Positions 36,717 to 48,699 of a DNA stretch of 64,000 bases are shown here, one piece after another. Location: positions 43,092,840-43,156,839 of the forward strand of contig CM049322.1 in NCBI GenBank assembly GCA_026874595.1, given 5' to 3'. The notes under the pieces were generated by a model. That model did no database searches and was not told where the DNA came from. It saw only the letters and a program-made list of their open reading frames with translations. The position numbers were made by a program, and so were the translations under genes. Each line of letters opens with the position of its first letter. The first letter of the stretch is position 1. Source of the stretch: Sipunculus nudus (taxonomy: Eukaryota > Annelida > Sipuncula > Golfingiida > Sipunculidae).

Positions 36717-36718
<2 letters not shown>

Positions 36719-36771
<53 letters not shown>
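36719..36771. repeat. (TA)n microsatellite
   Basis: 53 bp, about 320 bp before the proposed gene B promoter. Confidence 0.95.
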
Positions 36772-36775
<4 letters not shown>

Positions 36776-37091
36776 AATACATGTGCGTGTCTATATATTC
36801 TATGTATTTTCAATCGTGCATATTATCCAAATGTGACTTATGCCAGTTTCAGTTTGTAAGGAACTGAGATACTAAAGCTAATTCTCATTATGCCTCATAA
36901 GTAATTTCCTGTTTATAACTCGCTGTGACGTTTGTTTTATCGGTTAATCGCTTTAAGGCCATTCCGTGGGCTGCGGGTTATTTCATGCTTAACAAGATCG
37001 TGAGCTGAGATAAAAACCTCAGATGATACATACATTATCAGGTCACATGACGTGATGGGCCCAATGTGGTTTTTACTTCCCGGTTCATCCG

Positions 37092-37102
37092 TTTATATAT
37101 AC
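37092..37102 (+). promoter_or_regulatory. TATA-like element before gene B exon 1
   Basis: TTTATATATAC stands about 30 bp before a plausible transcription start near 37122-37130, and 57 bp before the proposed first splice donor. It is the only cue for a promoter. The AT-rich setting and abundance of TA tracts make chance matches common. Confidence 0.3.
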
Positions 37103-37124
37103 ACAGCGCATCTATCTGTTCTGT

Positions 37125-37158
37125 AATGAAGTCTGACTGAGGGTTATATGTAAATCAT
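37125..37158 (+). other. Proposed gene B exon 1: 5' UTR plus AT of the start codon
   Basis: A short leader ending AAATCAT before a strong GTGAGT donor at 37159. Joining to exon 2 makes ATG with A at -3. The leader holds two tiny upstream ORFs, ATG-AAG-TCT-GAC-TGA and ATG-TAA, which would lower translation if transcribed. The 5' border is a guess from the TATA-like element. Confidence 0.35.
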
Positions 37159-40067
37159 GTGAGTACTTTATATTATATTGTCTTATTCATTCGATCCAGA
37201 TCTTGGTTGAATATTCAAATTCTAGCAAAAAATATGACTATGGGTTAATCAGTACAGTGACATCAGAGTTCGGTCACTATACTATTCAAACCTACATTTA
37301 ATATAGGATTTAATATAGTGAATTCATGTAACAAGCAAATCTGTCATACCATAGTATTGGAACATGTCCATATATAATCTATGATTACAACTTAACATGC
37401 ACATAGAGCCAACGTATGGAAACCTCTCGTAAATAGCACATGCTTTTTCAAGAGAAAACGCCCCGACCTTTTGATTTCATATGTGGTTGGGATTAATTTG
37501 ATAAGGTATGAAGAATAAAAGATAAAGATGTATGATGCCGTATCAATACTTGGTTAACGTGGAATCATGGAATCTTATACTCACTGGTATATTATATGTG
37601 TTTAATTCAGGAGGAAGTTATGGAAAGCGATTACATTGGTGTTGGTGCTTTCAATGACATTACCGCGCGAAACAGCGTCTTGGTTGTGGCGCGCACCCTG
37701 TGAACCTAAACCTTGCCTAGCCTCGTTGTGGTCAAAATGGAGCTCATGCCGGGTCTCTAAGTGCGGAGTCATAGCAACAAGTGAGAGGACGCGATACGTC
37801 ATCCAGAAGTCTGACTGTGGCGGGAAAAGATGCCCCACAGTACACCAAATGAGGACTTGTGTTATAGCCTGCCAATCACTCCACACAGGTATTGAAACTT
37901 TTATCCATATATCGCATACAAATACATAAGTTGGCGCCGTTGGTTGATCGTATGGTTATATTTTTACGGCTCTCAGAATTTTGCGATTTTATCCATGGTA
38001 TTTCCGTTTTTAATTAGAGTATAAATTTGATGAGACTCCGGGCTGAAAATAGTCGCTTTCCTTCTTGAATGGACTGGTCAAAATTTGATCTCAATAAAAT
38101 AAACGGCTGCCTTAAATTAACGGGAGCATTAGCATATGTACTAAGGAAGTTTCTGGTGCACGTTAAACGAAACAGCCATCCCATGTTCTGACTGGGAAAA
38201 TGTAGCAACGGCAGGTGGTGCACAGTAAAAGAAACAGCTTTAAGACACCACAGCACCAAGTCTTCAAAGCCCCGCATACAGATGTGTAAACAATGTGTAA
38301 ATTATTTTGCTGCTAAATTCGTAAAAATCTTATTACGCGATCGTGGATATTGGGCGTGTTCACCCATTTCGTTATGGATCGTCATATATCATATTATTGC
38401 TTCTCTATTAACGGCGATGTTTCAAAATGAACATAAAATATGTGGGATTATTTTTAATATCAAAATCTCCCTTTAAACTTTGGACATAACCCATAACTAA
38501 TGCTATGTTATTAAGGATACAGTATAAATTAGGCCCAAAAAAGGTATGGTTCTCAGGTACTTTTTTGTTTCGATAAAAAAGTCATATGATCAGGGAAAAG
38601 CATAATAATTACAGATTTTATTTTGCCTAACAGATAAAATCCCTACATAACAAAGGAAATTTTATCAAAATTATATAATTTTTTCTTCTTGAAGATGAAA
38701 ATCAAATTTATTTTTGGTAGAGTGGGGGTTAAAATTGGCGCAGGCGTTACCTGAGAACTTTTTGGCCTCGACGTTCACATATGTAGAAGAAACGTTTTAG
38801 GCAAACAAAAATATAATTTCTGACAAAAAAGTCTGAGAACCATACTTTTTTGGCCTTATTCACGATTTCTTTACTTTCACTATGATTTCTCTTTCGTGAA
38901 ACTCGAAAATTTAATAAACCCTCTCTAAAAAAAATTAGGCATCGCCAATATTACTGTTGTAGCGCTCTCGCGATCTTTCTGTGGGGAATTGGTAAAACAC
39001 AAACAACAATAATAAGTCCTCAAGTGGTAGAGACTTTGGTGTATTCAGTCAACACATGTATACAGCATGTTTGACAGTTGATGTGTCTAGCTCAGTGGTC
39101 AATTCAAATCTGCTGCTGTCCAGACATCTGGCAGCATCATTATACTTTGACCCTGATGCTACCAGGGTGACACTGATGGGCTGCTCATTAACACTGATAG
39201 GATCATGCCAAGATACATACATTTACATTATATTACAGCCATTAACTTAAATCTGTGTTTCTTCATGTGACTGACACATTATACAAAAACTACTTTATCA
39301 AATTAACTGAAACTTTACATCCACATGAATGGTGACCCAAAGATTATACATGTAGAATATGGCATCAAACTAACATATAGATATATAGATTATTACAAAG
39401 TTTAGAACTTCAACAGACACAGAAAATCCACTTAAATCATAATTGCAGCACCACTAAATAAGACACAAGGATGAAAACAGAGTTAATTAATGTTATAGGA
39501 ATCTACCAGTGTTCAAAATATGAAGCTAATATGTATAACACGGAGTAATTAATAGAAGAATTCACATGTACTGCTGGTAACTGTCCAGTGACCACATGGT
39601 GTGACACACTAGGGAACAGACAGTCCCACGGCATGGTTCTTCACATGTGTAAAGTTAATAGTACAACTTGCAGAACAAACACAATAAATTAGCGTCACTT
39701 AATTGAGCTCTACCACATCACTCTCAATCGATATTTTTTGGAACAGATGATATATAACATCCTTTCTGGATGAAATTATAGGGCAAAAGTGTAGGACTAT
39801 GGTTGGATATTAATGTCGGACTTATACATTATGATGACTTTTACGTTATTCATTTATGAATTAATTAGCAGCTAGAATGTTTTTATGCAAAAGAGAAATT
39901 ATTGAAATAAACAGAAATAACAAACCTATGGAAATTCATTATAATTAGAAGACATTTTATTTATATTGACAGATGAACCCGACAGCTCACGTGATACAAC
40001 CACGGTACGCCGTGGACAAAGTGGTGAAACGACAAGTGGGTATATTTTTTTTAAACACACACACATC

Positions 40068-40119
<52 letters not shown>

Positions 40120-40612
40120 TAAACCATGAACCAACTAAGTATAGCAAACACCTCTAAATTATGACTGCTCTTTCCTAGATCCGATATTTTTTGCATTTCA
40201 ATGCATTACATAACTAATTAGTAGAGTGGAGTAAATTAAACAAGTGATTATATCAAAACGTGTTTACGGATTAACGGCAACAGGCACCGAAACGTGCATT
40301 TTTGAATTACTGAAGACGTTAGGGTTGCAGTACAAGCTATTGAGTTCGCATCAATTCTAGTATATGCCGATGTGCACGCCGTTTCTTATAATACTTTTTT
40401 TTTCATTTACCTCTGCCTGATGAACTGTATTTTTCCGAGATAAGACACAAATGATGTTATTCTGTTGGGAAAAATAATAAGTATTACATATACGTGTATT
40501 CATGCAGTAGTTATCAATAACGAGGCTAGGGATACTCGGAAAGTTTGTCTCTGCGTCCGTCACGACGGCTTGACAGCTTCGTGTAAATTGGGGCCATAGA
40601 CATTCTTTCTTC

Positions 40613-40656
<44 letters not shown>

Positions 40657-41462
40657 ATATATATTATGTGTGTGCGGTTTTGTGTTAGACTTTTATTTTT
40701 ATTACTGACAGATTCTTCAAGGAGCCTTGGCCGGATTATTCTTCTAGCTGTAGCTTCAGGAGTTGGCGGCTTTTTCGTCGTTCTCATTATAGTTTCATTC
40801 TTTGCATGTGTAAACAGGTAGGTTGTCATGTTAATATAAATATACATAATATGACAACTGTTCACGTTTTAATCATGAATTGCTGCCCTAAGTAAGCAGG
40901 GGACTTTGCAATGTTAATAATATGTCTGTGGCAATGTTAGGGATAATATGTAATTTAATATAGACATTTAATACAAGCCTATCGTAAGTGAGAGATAATT
41001 TGATCAAAAAGGTGATATAACAATAGCTTTGACAATTTCAGACGTAAAGTTACAGACAACAGAAGACAAAGGGATTCTTATCGGCGAAACGACTATGCAT
41101 GCAACATGACTGCTCAAGGAAGGCCAAGGTGCCGACCGGAAGTCCGACCAAGCGCATCTACGAGGCATCCGCGCTCCACAGTCAGAAACAGCAGGGGTAA
41201 ATCGGGATTTAACAGTGGAGGAAGAAGTAACAGTCTCGATGTTCACGTCTTGAGACAGGAGGGATTTTTGACGAGCGGCAAAACCCAAACCCAACAGGCG
41301 TCTATTCTGGCCGAACTTATTGATCACAACAAACAGCGACGTGGAGCTAATTTTGAAATTATTGAAAATGAATCATACGAAACTTCGACGTTAAGCACTT
41401 TGAATACTTTTCAACCTGCGCGTCAGCAAAATGAAGCATCTGCAATCCACCCGACACACTGA
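37157..41462 (+). CDS. Gene B: single-TSP1 type I transmembrane protein, 289 aa, 5 exons
   Basis: Coding parts are 37157-37158, 37611-37888, 39973-40035, 40712-40817 and 41042-41462 (870 nt with stop). Predicted product: residues 1-24 signal peptide (basic RKLWK, core ITLVLVLSMTL); cysteine pair C31/C36 then a TSP1 repeat about 40-88 (WSKWSSC, TSERTRY, DCGGKRC, RTCVIAC); a Ser/Thr-rich stalk 94-120; a transmembrane helix about 123-148; and a basic tail to 289. This predicts a surface receptor or adhesion protein, ligand unknown. Exon 2 starts with a lone G in frame with the signal peptide, so the ATG would be split AT|G, and a matching CAT|GTGAGT donor lies 450 bp upstream. The alternative is that exon 2 starts at 37676 (after CGAAACAG, phase 1) and exons 2-5 end gene A. 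Confidence 0.6.
37611..37888 (+). CDS. Gene B exon 2: signal peptide and TSP1 repeat
   Basis: The acceptor is GTTTAATTCAG and the donor is GTATTG at 37889; the exon leaves in phase 1. The first base completes the proposed ATG, then come LWKAITLVLVLSMTLP, CEPKPC, LWSKWSSCRVSKCG, TSERTRY, KSDCGGKRCP and QMRTCVIAC. WSxWSxC and the cysteine spacing identify TSP1. The usual CGGG after the second cysteine is replaced by CGVIA. Confidence 0.72.
38529..38858. mobile_element. MITE with TTAGGCC...GGCCTTA ends, about 330 bp
   Basis: The left arm AGGCCCAAAAAAGGTATGG, TTCTCAG and the right arm CTGAGAACCATACTTTTTT, GGCC are inverted copies. A third copy, CTGAGAACTTTTTGGCC, lies inside near 38751. The small size, lack of coding sequence and near-palindromic layout fit a miniature inverted-repeat element in intron 2 of gene B. 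Confidence 0.6.
39973..40035 (+). CDS. Gene B exon 3: stalk
   Basis: The acceptor is TATATTGACAG and the donor is GTGGGT at 40036. It is 63 nt, phase 1 to 1. It encodes DEPDSSRDTTTVRRGQSGET, hydrophilic and Ser/Thr-rich, suiting an O-glycosylated stalk between TSP1 and membrane. Confidence 0.6.
40076..40115. repeat. (TA)n microsatellite
   Basis: 40 bp, starting 41 bp after gene B exon 3. Confidence 0.95.
40617..40652. repeat. (TA)n microsatellite
   Basis: 36 bp, about 60 bp before gene B exon 4. Confidence 0.95.
40712..40817 (+). CDS. Gene B exon 4: transmembrane helix
   Basis: The acceptor is TTATTACTGACAG and the donor is GTAGGT at 40818. It is 106 nt, entering phase 1 and leaving phase 2. 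It encodes SSRSLGR, then a hydrophobic run with LLAVASGVGGFFVVL and IIVSFFACV. The small-residue SGVGG patch is typical of helix-packing single-pass segments. Confidence 0.72.
41042..41462 (+). CDS. Gene B exon 5: cytoplasmic tail and stop
   Basis: The acceptor is GACAATTTCAG and the stop is TGA at 41460-41462. It is 421 nt, entering in phase 2. The tail opens with a basic stop-transfer stretch (RRKVTDNRRQRDSYRR), is rich in R, S, N and Q, and has one acidic tyrosine site, NFEIIENESYETS, that could be phosphorylated. I see no known signalling domain. Confidence 0.72.
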
Positions 41463-43687
41463 AAGTGTTGGCAATATATTATAAAGGGTATCCGCCAAAG
41501 AATGTTGAATAATAAGCCTCGGTATACCAATTATTACGACATGCCACATGTGACACCCAGGTTATAGTGTTTACGCGAAGTGGAGGCGCACATGAGCGGT
41601 TCCATAACAGTGGTTATGTGAAATGAAAGAACGCCGAGGACAGCATCTTAGCGAGACGCCATACGACGAAAGTGCTAAGTAGCAACGGGAACGTCTGACG
41701 ATATTTAGATTGGAATAGTGCTTTTACGCACTCCGCAACAATGTTGAACTTATAGTTTGATTTAGACCGACCCCACTTTCCTTGAGTAATTGCCGAAAAC
41801 AGTAAAATATAAACTGAAATACCTGTAGAAGACATATCGGTTCAATACAATAAGGCAGTCTATAGAGATACATCAAATTGTTCAATTCACAAACCAGGTA
41901 TGTTAAATATACATGTGATAGACTAAATTTCTTCAAATGTTATTGTTTCTACAAATATTTCTTTCAAAAACCAATTGATTAATCATGTGCACAAGTGTTC
42001 ATGAGTTTTCACCACGTTTGTTAAGTTTCTTAAAACAAACATATCGAACACGCCATCTGGTGACCGAACCGTGCAACTTCACAAATGAAGAAATGAACAT
42101 GTTTGAGACTTCCAAGGGGTGTTTCTTCCGTGTGCTCTCTTTCATTTTTCTTCTCCTTATACGAGGAACTGTTGCATGCGCCAGATCAGACCTCTCCTAA
42201 TGCAATCCTGTTATGGTGAACAGACAACATGTGTATAATCAACAGAACCATAACGACATATAAAGGGCTGCATCCATGTTAAAAAATATTGCTCATATGA
42301 TTTTGTAACTGGATGTCGCCATGGGTCCGTCAGCGTTTATTCGTGAAAATGGCCACAGGAGGTGTTTTCAGGCATTAGGTCTGCGTGAACTCGGGGATTC
42401 GCCGTCATCATTTTATGGATGACCTGCTAGATCCACTGTACCGATATACAAGTCTGCCATGTCACGCATGTGGAAACGTGCGTTAAAACAGGTATGATTC
42501 TAAGTCGGTGTGCTGCGCTGGTTTGCTTGGAACGTTTTGCTTTAATTAAATGGACAAAGAGGAAGCGAAAATACAAATATGAACACAGATGTAGCTGAAT
42601 TCACAAGAAATGAATTTTCATATGGATATGGATTACGTCTGACTGTACATACGAACGACCAAAATCATCCCCGTACCGTTAACACGTCAAGCAAAATGTA
42701 CAGACACGTCTGTTGTCGATAGCTTACCGGGCCGGACAATCCGAATGTGTGCCTTTGGCCTACAACATCGTTACAAAGAGCGACCGACAAGTTCTAAAAT
42801 TATTCACAACAAGTTCTTTATGAGTATTAAACTTTTCATCGTGCTATGTATTTTATGTGCTGGATTTAAGCCTGAAACTCAATCTGAATGCAAAATTATT
42901 TTCGTAATGTTGTAACAAAGATTTGCAATTACATTCGAATTTAACCGGACAGCTACCCAGGGTTAGATTGTAAAAGCAAATAGAAATGTTTCAGATAAAT
43001 AAAAGGTAAATGCAAATGTGAATAAATATGAACAAAACTTTCCAAATGCATATATGTAAGTGTGTGTGTGTGTGTGTTCTTATGTATTTACTCATGATAT
43101 CTGACCTACCAATAGCCCATGCCCTATCAAAAGCCCAAGAGCATTTCAAAGTAGTCATTAGTGATCATATCAAGCATACCAATTCTTATACATATGAAGA
43201 CCTTGCAAGCGGATATCTAGAAAAACGGATATGGGTATAAGATATTTGGATATCCACTCCCTTGTAGGTCGATAGCTGGGAGGGCAACAGACTGGTCACC
43301 GTTAACACGTAGAGTATAAATAGGGTGTGTATCAGCTACGCTTATCTGGATGCTTACGGTAAATAAAACGGCATGCTGACGGTATATAGAACTTTTTTTA
43401 TGACTTTCTACATTGTAGACAATATAGCCACACTAACAGGATTACTTATTATCCAATATTGAACTCAAGCTTGGCGGAATATTAAAGAATAGACAACGAG
43501 AGGCCTTCATAGCTTGTAAGGCAGAGAAAGTGCATTGGGAGTTTTGCTAAAGGGGTGTGTTGGCGGGCTGTCTATGTATCCTTTGATCATGTCTTGTTAT
43601 ATTTGCAGCTTTAACTCTCAGCTGCATCGGTTGGATTTACTGGACTGCAAACGCGGTATTTAACTGAATCACACGTTCGGATAGTTC

Positions 43688-43766
<79 letters not shown>

Positions 43767-44040
43767 CATTTTAAGATGTCATATGTTAAATACGACAAAA
43801 TATGGAGTTTTAAAGACTGAATTAAACAAGGAAATACATAAGGTTTATGATATTTTAGGGGAAGACATCATATCTAGGACGGAAAAAATGACAAAAAATA
43901 GCAATGTATCTGATATATATATATTCAGTTGTTAATGAGTGTTTATAATAAAAATCAAAAATATTTACATGATAATATAAAGTGGACTCTTAAAGTCAAG
44001 GCAAACAAAAAAATTATAAAATATATTGTTACCTTTATTT
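41463..44040. other. 3' flank of gene B
   Basis: AATAAA occurs near 42998 and 43019, but the distance makes assignment to gene B uncertain. A compound microsatellite lies at 43690. No further gene seen. Confidence 0.4.
43690..43760. repeat. (TA)n(TG)n microsatellite
   Basis: A TA block then a pure TG block, about 280 bp before the L1-like relic. Confidence 0.95.
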
Positions 44041-45640
44041 ATGGAAGTTAACTTTAAGGTTATTAGTTTAAATGTGAGGGGACTAAGGAATAAAATAAAA
44101 AGGATGGAGCTTTTTAATTGGTTATTGAATAAAAAAGGTGAGGAAAGTGTTATATTTTTTTACAGGAAACGCATGTGACTTCTGATATAGAATCACAATT
44201 GAAAAATGCTTGGGATGGCCCTAGTTATTTTTCATACGGTACATCCTTGGCACGTGGAGCAGCAACTTTAATTGGTTAAAAGTTGAGTTTAAAGAGATTT
44301 CTTTAGAGACAGATAAAAGCGGGCGTTACGTTATTCTTAGGGCGCTGATACAAGGACAGGAATTTTTGATAAGTAACACGTACGCGCCAAACACAGAATA
44401 GGAACAATTAGATTATTTTCAAAGGATAAACGATAAACTTACGTCGATACAAGACGACAGTGGTTTGCAGATAATTTCGGGTGGTGACTTTAATTTCTGT
44501 TTCACGGATATGGATGCAAAAGGAGAAAGTTTTAGACCTAAAGCTAAGACTATCAGAATGGTAAAACAGATTATGTATGAAAAGAATTGATGGATATTTG
44601 GAGAATTCGAAATCCAGATACAAGCCAGTTTACATGGAGATCTAAAACACTCTTAATTCAACGCAGACTAGATATGATATTAGTATCGACTGAATTAAAT
44701 GCATATGTTAAACATATAAAGATATTGCCAGCAATTTTGACAGATCATTCGGCAGTTATGTACTGTTGAGACTGTGTTAGAAACAAGTCATGGTCCATTA
44801 CATTGAAAATTTAATACCTCATTTTTGAACGACCAAGAGTACATTAGAGAAAACGTTAAAAAGTTGCAAGACAATAATAAAGACACCATGGATGAAATGA
44901 CCTGGTGGGAATATTTAAAATACAAAATAAGAGAAATTACAATTAAGCATTCTAAGAAAAAACAAAAGCAAGCAAGAAAGAAATTAGAGAGCCTTGAACA
45001 AAATGCCGCACAAGCAAAAAAAATAACTTATCAAAGGATATACATCTTAGTCTGGTACAATATGATCATCGCCAACTTGAGCACGAACAATATTATAAAG
45101 CATATGTGGAAGCATTAATAGTGAGATCCAGAGTCCAGTGGCATGAGGAGGGTGAACGCAGTACAAAGTACTTTATGAATATTGAAAAGAGAAATAAAAT
45201 AAAATCTACTATAAGAAAATTGATAATAAATGGACAGGAAGTCCACGAGCCAGATAATATCATGAAATCAGTCAAGGAATATTATCAAGAAAAATATGAG
45301 AAAAATATATGTAGAAGAAAACGAATGTTTACAATTTTTAGATAATATAAAAGTACCGACAATACCTGGAAACGAGGTAGATCAATGTGAAAGTGAAATT
45401 ACTAAGGATGAAATTAAAAATGCGTTAAAAAATATGAAGAATAACAAAACACCTGGTAATGACGGATTACCGAAAGAATTTTACATAACTTTTTTGATGT
45501 CTTGATTGATGACCTGTTAAATTGTTTTAATCAAAGTTTTACTAAGGGGTCTCTTACAACTAGCCAAAGACAAACTATAGTAAAACTAATTGAAAAACCT
45601 GGAAAAGACAATAGGAGTCCCTTCGCTCTTGATATTTGTC
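44041..45640 (+). mobile_element. L1-like non-LTR retrotransposon relic (endonuclease to start of RT)
   Basis: Frameshifted but readable ORF2. The APE endonuclease shows FKVISLNVRGLRNK, then one base out of frame LQETHVTSDIES, SNTYAPNT, GGDFNFCF, RLDMILVS and LTDHSAVM. The linker has WHEEGERSTKYFMNIEKRN and the RT start has KTPGNDGLPKEFY, both typical of L1-type elements. The catalytic RT core and the C-terminus are missing after about 45640. At least four frame changes or stops make it dead. Confidence 0.78.
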
Positions 45641-46555
45641 AAGTATATAAAAGATAAAGAATTAATCAAACGGAAGGTAGCAGAAAAAGAAAGAGAAGTA
45701 CATAAATATGTGGAAAAATGGGGGGAAATACTCTCCATTTTCAATACCAGATGTTAAATTTGAGGATTGTCGTTTGAATTGTCTTCGTGTTAAATGATTT
45801 TGTATATAATGATGCTATTTTGTATTTAAATAATATTTAGTTCACTTTGAGCTCAATTTAATGATGGGACGTCGATGATGAAAGAGAATAAAATATATGA
45901 AATATCAAAAAAGAAATATTTTGAGGCATTCCAAAAAGAAAAAAAGAGTATGTGTGCTGTCTTGACTCAAAAGAACTGAGAACATGAAATAAGGCAATAA
46001 AATATGTAACACAATCTTTATTATCATCAATAAAATACCCCGTATATCCCGTAGGATGAAATGCAGCCATGTCTTTATGAATTATTTTCTTTTTTTTTTA
46101 ATATTTGGATTTAACACTTCTTCACGGTGATATTCAGAAGATTTTGTAAATGATGGTAGCACATCAATAAGAATAATTCAAATGTTAAAAACTTTCGTAT
46201 GAGCCCTAATATAGTATAAAAATTGTTTATCGAAGAAAATACGGCACATTTTCTTTATGTTTTCTTTCCCACTTGTGTTCTGGTGTCTGAAAAGCATACC
46301 AATGTGTGGTGCCACGCCTTTGCCATATGTACTACAATAATTAACCTAACAACTACAACCCTTATGCTCCGCCCTTTGACCTATGGTTTAATTAATACTA
46401 ATGGTCCCCTAAAACGCTCCCACGCAGAAAGCTTGGCCATGCCTATGGTTGAGAGAACTGTTTACAAGACAATAGTTACGTAACAAAAGTGGCTGACGTC
46501 ATAGGCTGCAATTTCTATATCCCTATTCTCCAGTGATGAATATATCCCAATCATC

Positions 46556-46990
46556 ATGATGTGTTTCGCCATAATTGGTATTATTTGTCTCATAGTAAAT
46601 AAACATATCGGGAGAGCGCCACCTGCTGGGGTGAGTGAAAGACGTGTTTCACATCGACTCCCGGAAATTTGTTTTAAATTCAGAGTAGGTCATATTTTGT
46701 TACACATTATATGTTTGTGGGTACTCAAGCACGAGATGGGAGTTAGCATCACGGTCTGGAGGGCCAGGATAGGCTGCTACGCTCAACCGGGAACCAAAGA
46801 AAAGTTTCGAGCAGGGATCATAACACTGACAGGTATGTCCTTGACCTTGCGTCTTGTTGTATCCATTACGATACTACTAACAATGTCTGGAGACGTTGAG
46901 TTGAACCCGGGTCCTCAAAAACAAACCAATAAGGCGATAAATTCCAGTGTACAAAGTACAATACTCGAACACACGTCTGCTGAGAAGTAA
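46556..46990 (+). pseudogene. Element 5' ORF with 2A-like ribosome-skipping motif
   Basis: An open frame of 144 codons. At 46883-46915 it reads MSGDVELNPGP, matching the 2A consensus D-V/I-E-x-N-P-G-P. In 2A sequences the ribosome releases the chain at the G/P boundary without a stop codon. A hydrophobic stretch (LTLRLVVSITILLT) directly precedes it and could double as a signal sequence. The frame stops at 46990, before ORF1. Confidence 0.72.
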
Positions 46991-47109
46991 TTCGAGTGAT
47001 AGCTTACAGGGACCCGATCACATGGTGACAGAACAGGTCTATTGACCAACCGGCTGACACCGGCAATACCGAGGACTGTGTCCCTGGTAGAACTAGTAGT
47101 ACTTGTAGG

Positions 47110-47601
47110 ACAACACAGAACCCACCAGTAACTGATAGTATTTTGATCAGACTCGAGAAACAAATACAAGAGCTACAGGGGTAGGTAAAGTCACTGATTA
47201 AAGAAAATAAAAAACTCGCAAATAAAATTAGTAGGAAGGAAGATCAAATGAGAAGGTACAATTTAGTAGTGCACGGAATACCTGAAAATTCGAAAGAATT
47301 TTGGGAAATGTCAGAAAATAAAGTGAAAAAGGTGATGAAAGACAAATTAAAATTTGAAAATACAGAAGAAAATGAAATAGAGAGAGCGCACAGAATAGGG
47401 CCAAAACGGGGTTCAAGAACTAGACCATTAATTGTTAAAATCAGCAAGTTCAAGTGTAAACAAAAAATTCTGGTTGCAGCGAGGAAAGAGTTGAAGGGAT
47501 CTGGCAGTAACATTAAGTTTACAGAAGATTTCAGTGATCGAGTGAGGCAGAACAGAAAGGTCCTAGTCAACGGATTAGGAAGCAAGGAGTGCTTGAGATA
47601 A
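47110..47601 (+). pseudogene. Element ORF1: coiled coil plus RRM-like nucleic-acid-binding domain
   Basis: A coiled-coil-like run (LEKQIQELQ, stop, VKSLIKENKKLANKISRKED) leads to RRYNLVVHGIPENSKEFWEM, EIERAHRIGPKRGS, RPLIVKISKFK and FTEDFSDRVRQNRK. This is the pattern of L1-ORF1p-type proteins (Transposase_22 family), which coat retrotransposon RNA. One in-frame stop lies in the coiled coil. Confidence 0.68.
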
Positions 47602-47844
47602 TGCATACTTGTCATATGACAAACTGATTATAAATGGTAAAACATACGAGTGGGATGAGGACACAAATTCAATTGTTGATTTTCATGAGAGGAGGTTACG
47701 CATGAATGATGAATAGGGTTTTGGCCGTGGCCAAGGAAAATATGTGAACAATTCAACACAATTTGAGAATAAGAGAGATACCTCACCTACAAAAGAAACA
47801 TATCATATAGATAATCTTAGAAATATTGTAAATACAGAGAGAAA

Positions 47845-48640
47845 ATTTAACATTATATCTTGGAACTGTCAAGGACTTCAATACAAGCAACAACATAATG
47901 AACTTATTTATAAATTATGATATCATTAGTTTGTGTGAAACCTGGGGTGTAGATGATTCAGAATTTGATGATATGATGATGGGATTCACATGCTTTTCTA
48001 CAAATCGCAAAAAGGCGAATAAATAAGACATTCTGGTGACATATATGTATTTTTTGCAAAAAATATATTTTGTACATATGTTCATCGCATATATGATCAT
48101 TTTCAAGACATGGTTGTATTATTGATGGATGGCAAAATTATTTATATTAATAATGACATTATTATGATATTTACATATATATCTCTAGATGGCTCACCAA
48201 TATACTTAGAACAAACGGATGGTATCAGTATTTTAGAAGAGAAATTACACATATTGAAAGTCAAATACTCAGTGAAAATGTATATATAGCTGGGGATTTA
48301 AATGCTAGAACTGGGAATATACAAGATTACATAACTCCATATAAAGTAGAATCAAATATGATAAATGATCTTCTAACAATTGAAAAAAAAATTGTATTAA
48401 AGAGCGCTGTTCTAAAGATAAAATAGTCAATAAGTATTGAAGAATGTTTCTTGATTTTTGCATAGTAAATAATCTTTGCATATTAAATGGTATAACTGTA
48501 AATGATGCTGAAGGTCAGTTCACTTGTGTATCCTATTATGGTGCTAGTATTCTTGATTATATGGTATTGCCAGTAGATATTATGCATTGTATATATAAGT
48601 ACTGAATTATGACTTGTCTGACCATTTTCTAATATGTTGA
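47845..48640 (+). pseudogene. Element APE-type endonuclease
   Basis: Motifs in order: NIISWNCQGLQ at the start, IAGDLNARTG near 48285, ILDYMVLP near 48550 and LSDHFL near 48620. These are metal-binding and catalytic motifs of APE-type endonucleases that nick target DNA for target-primed reverse transcription. Frame breaks separate them. Confidence 0.7.
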
Positions 48641-48699
48641 AGGTTCACTTGCACCAAACAGCACACATCACTGCATTTCTCCTCACTGCCCCTGCACCC

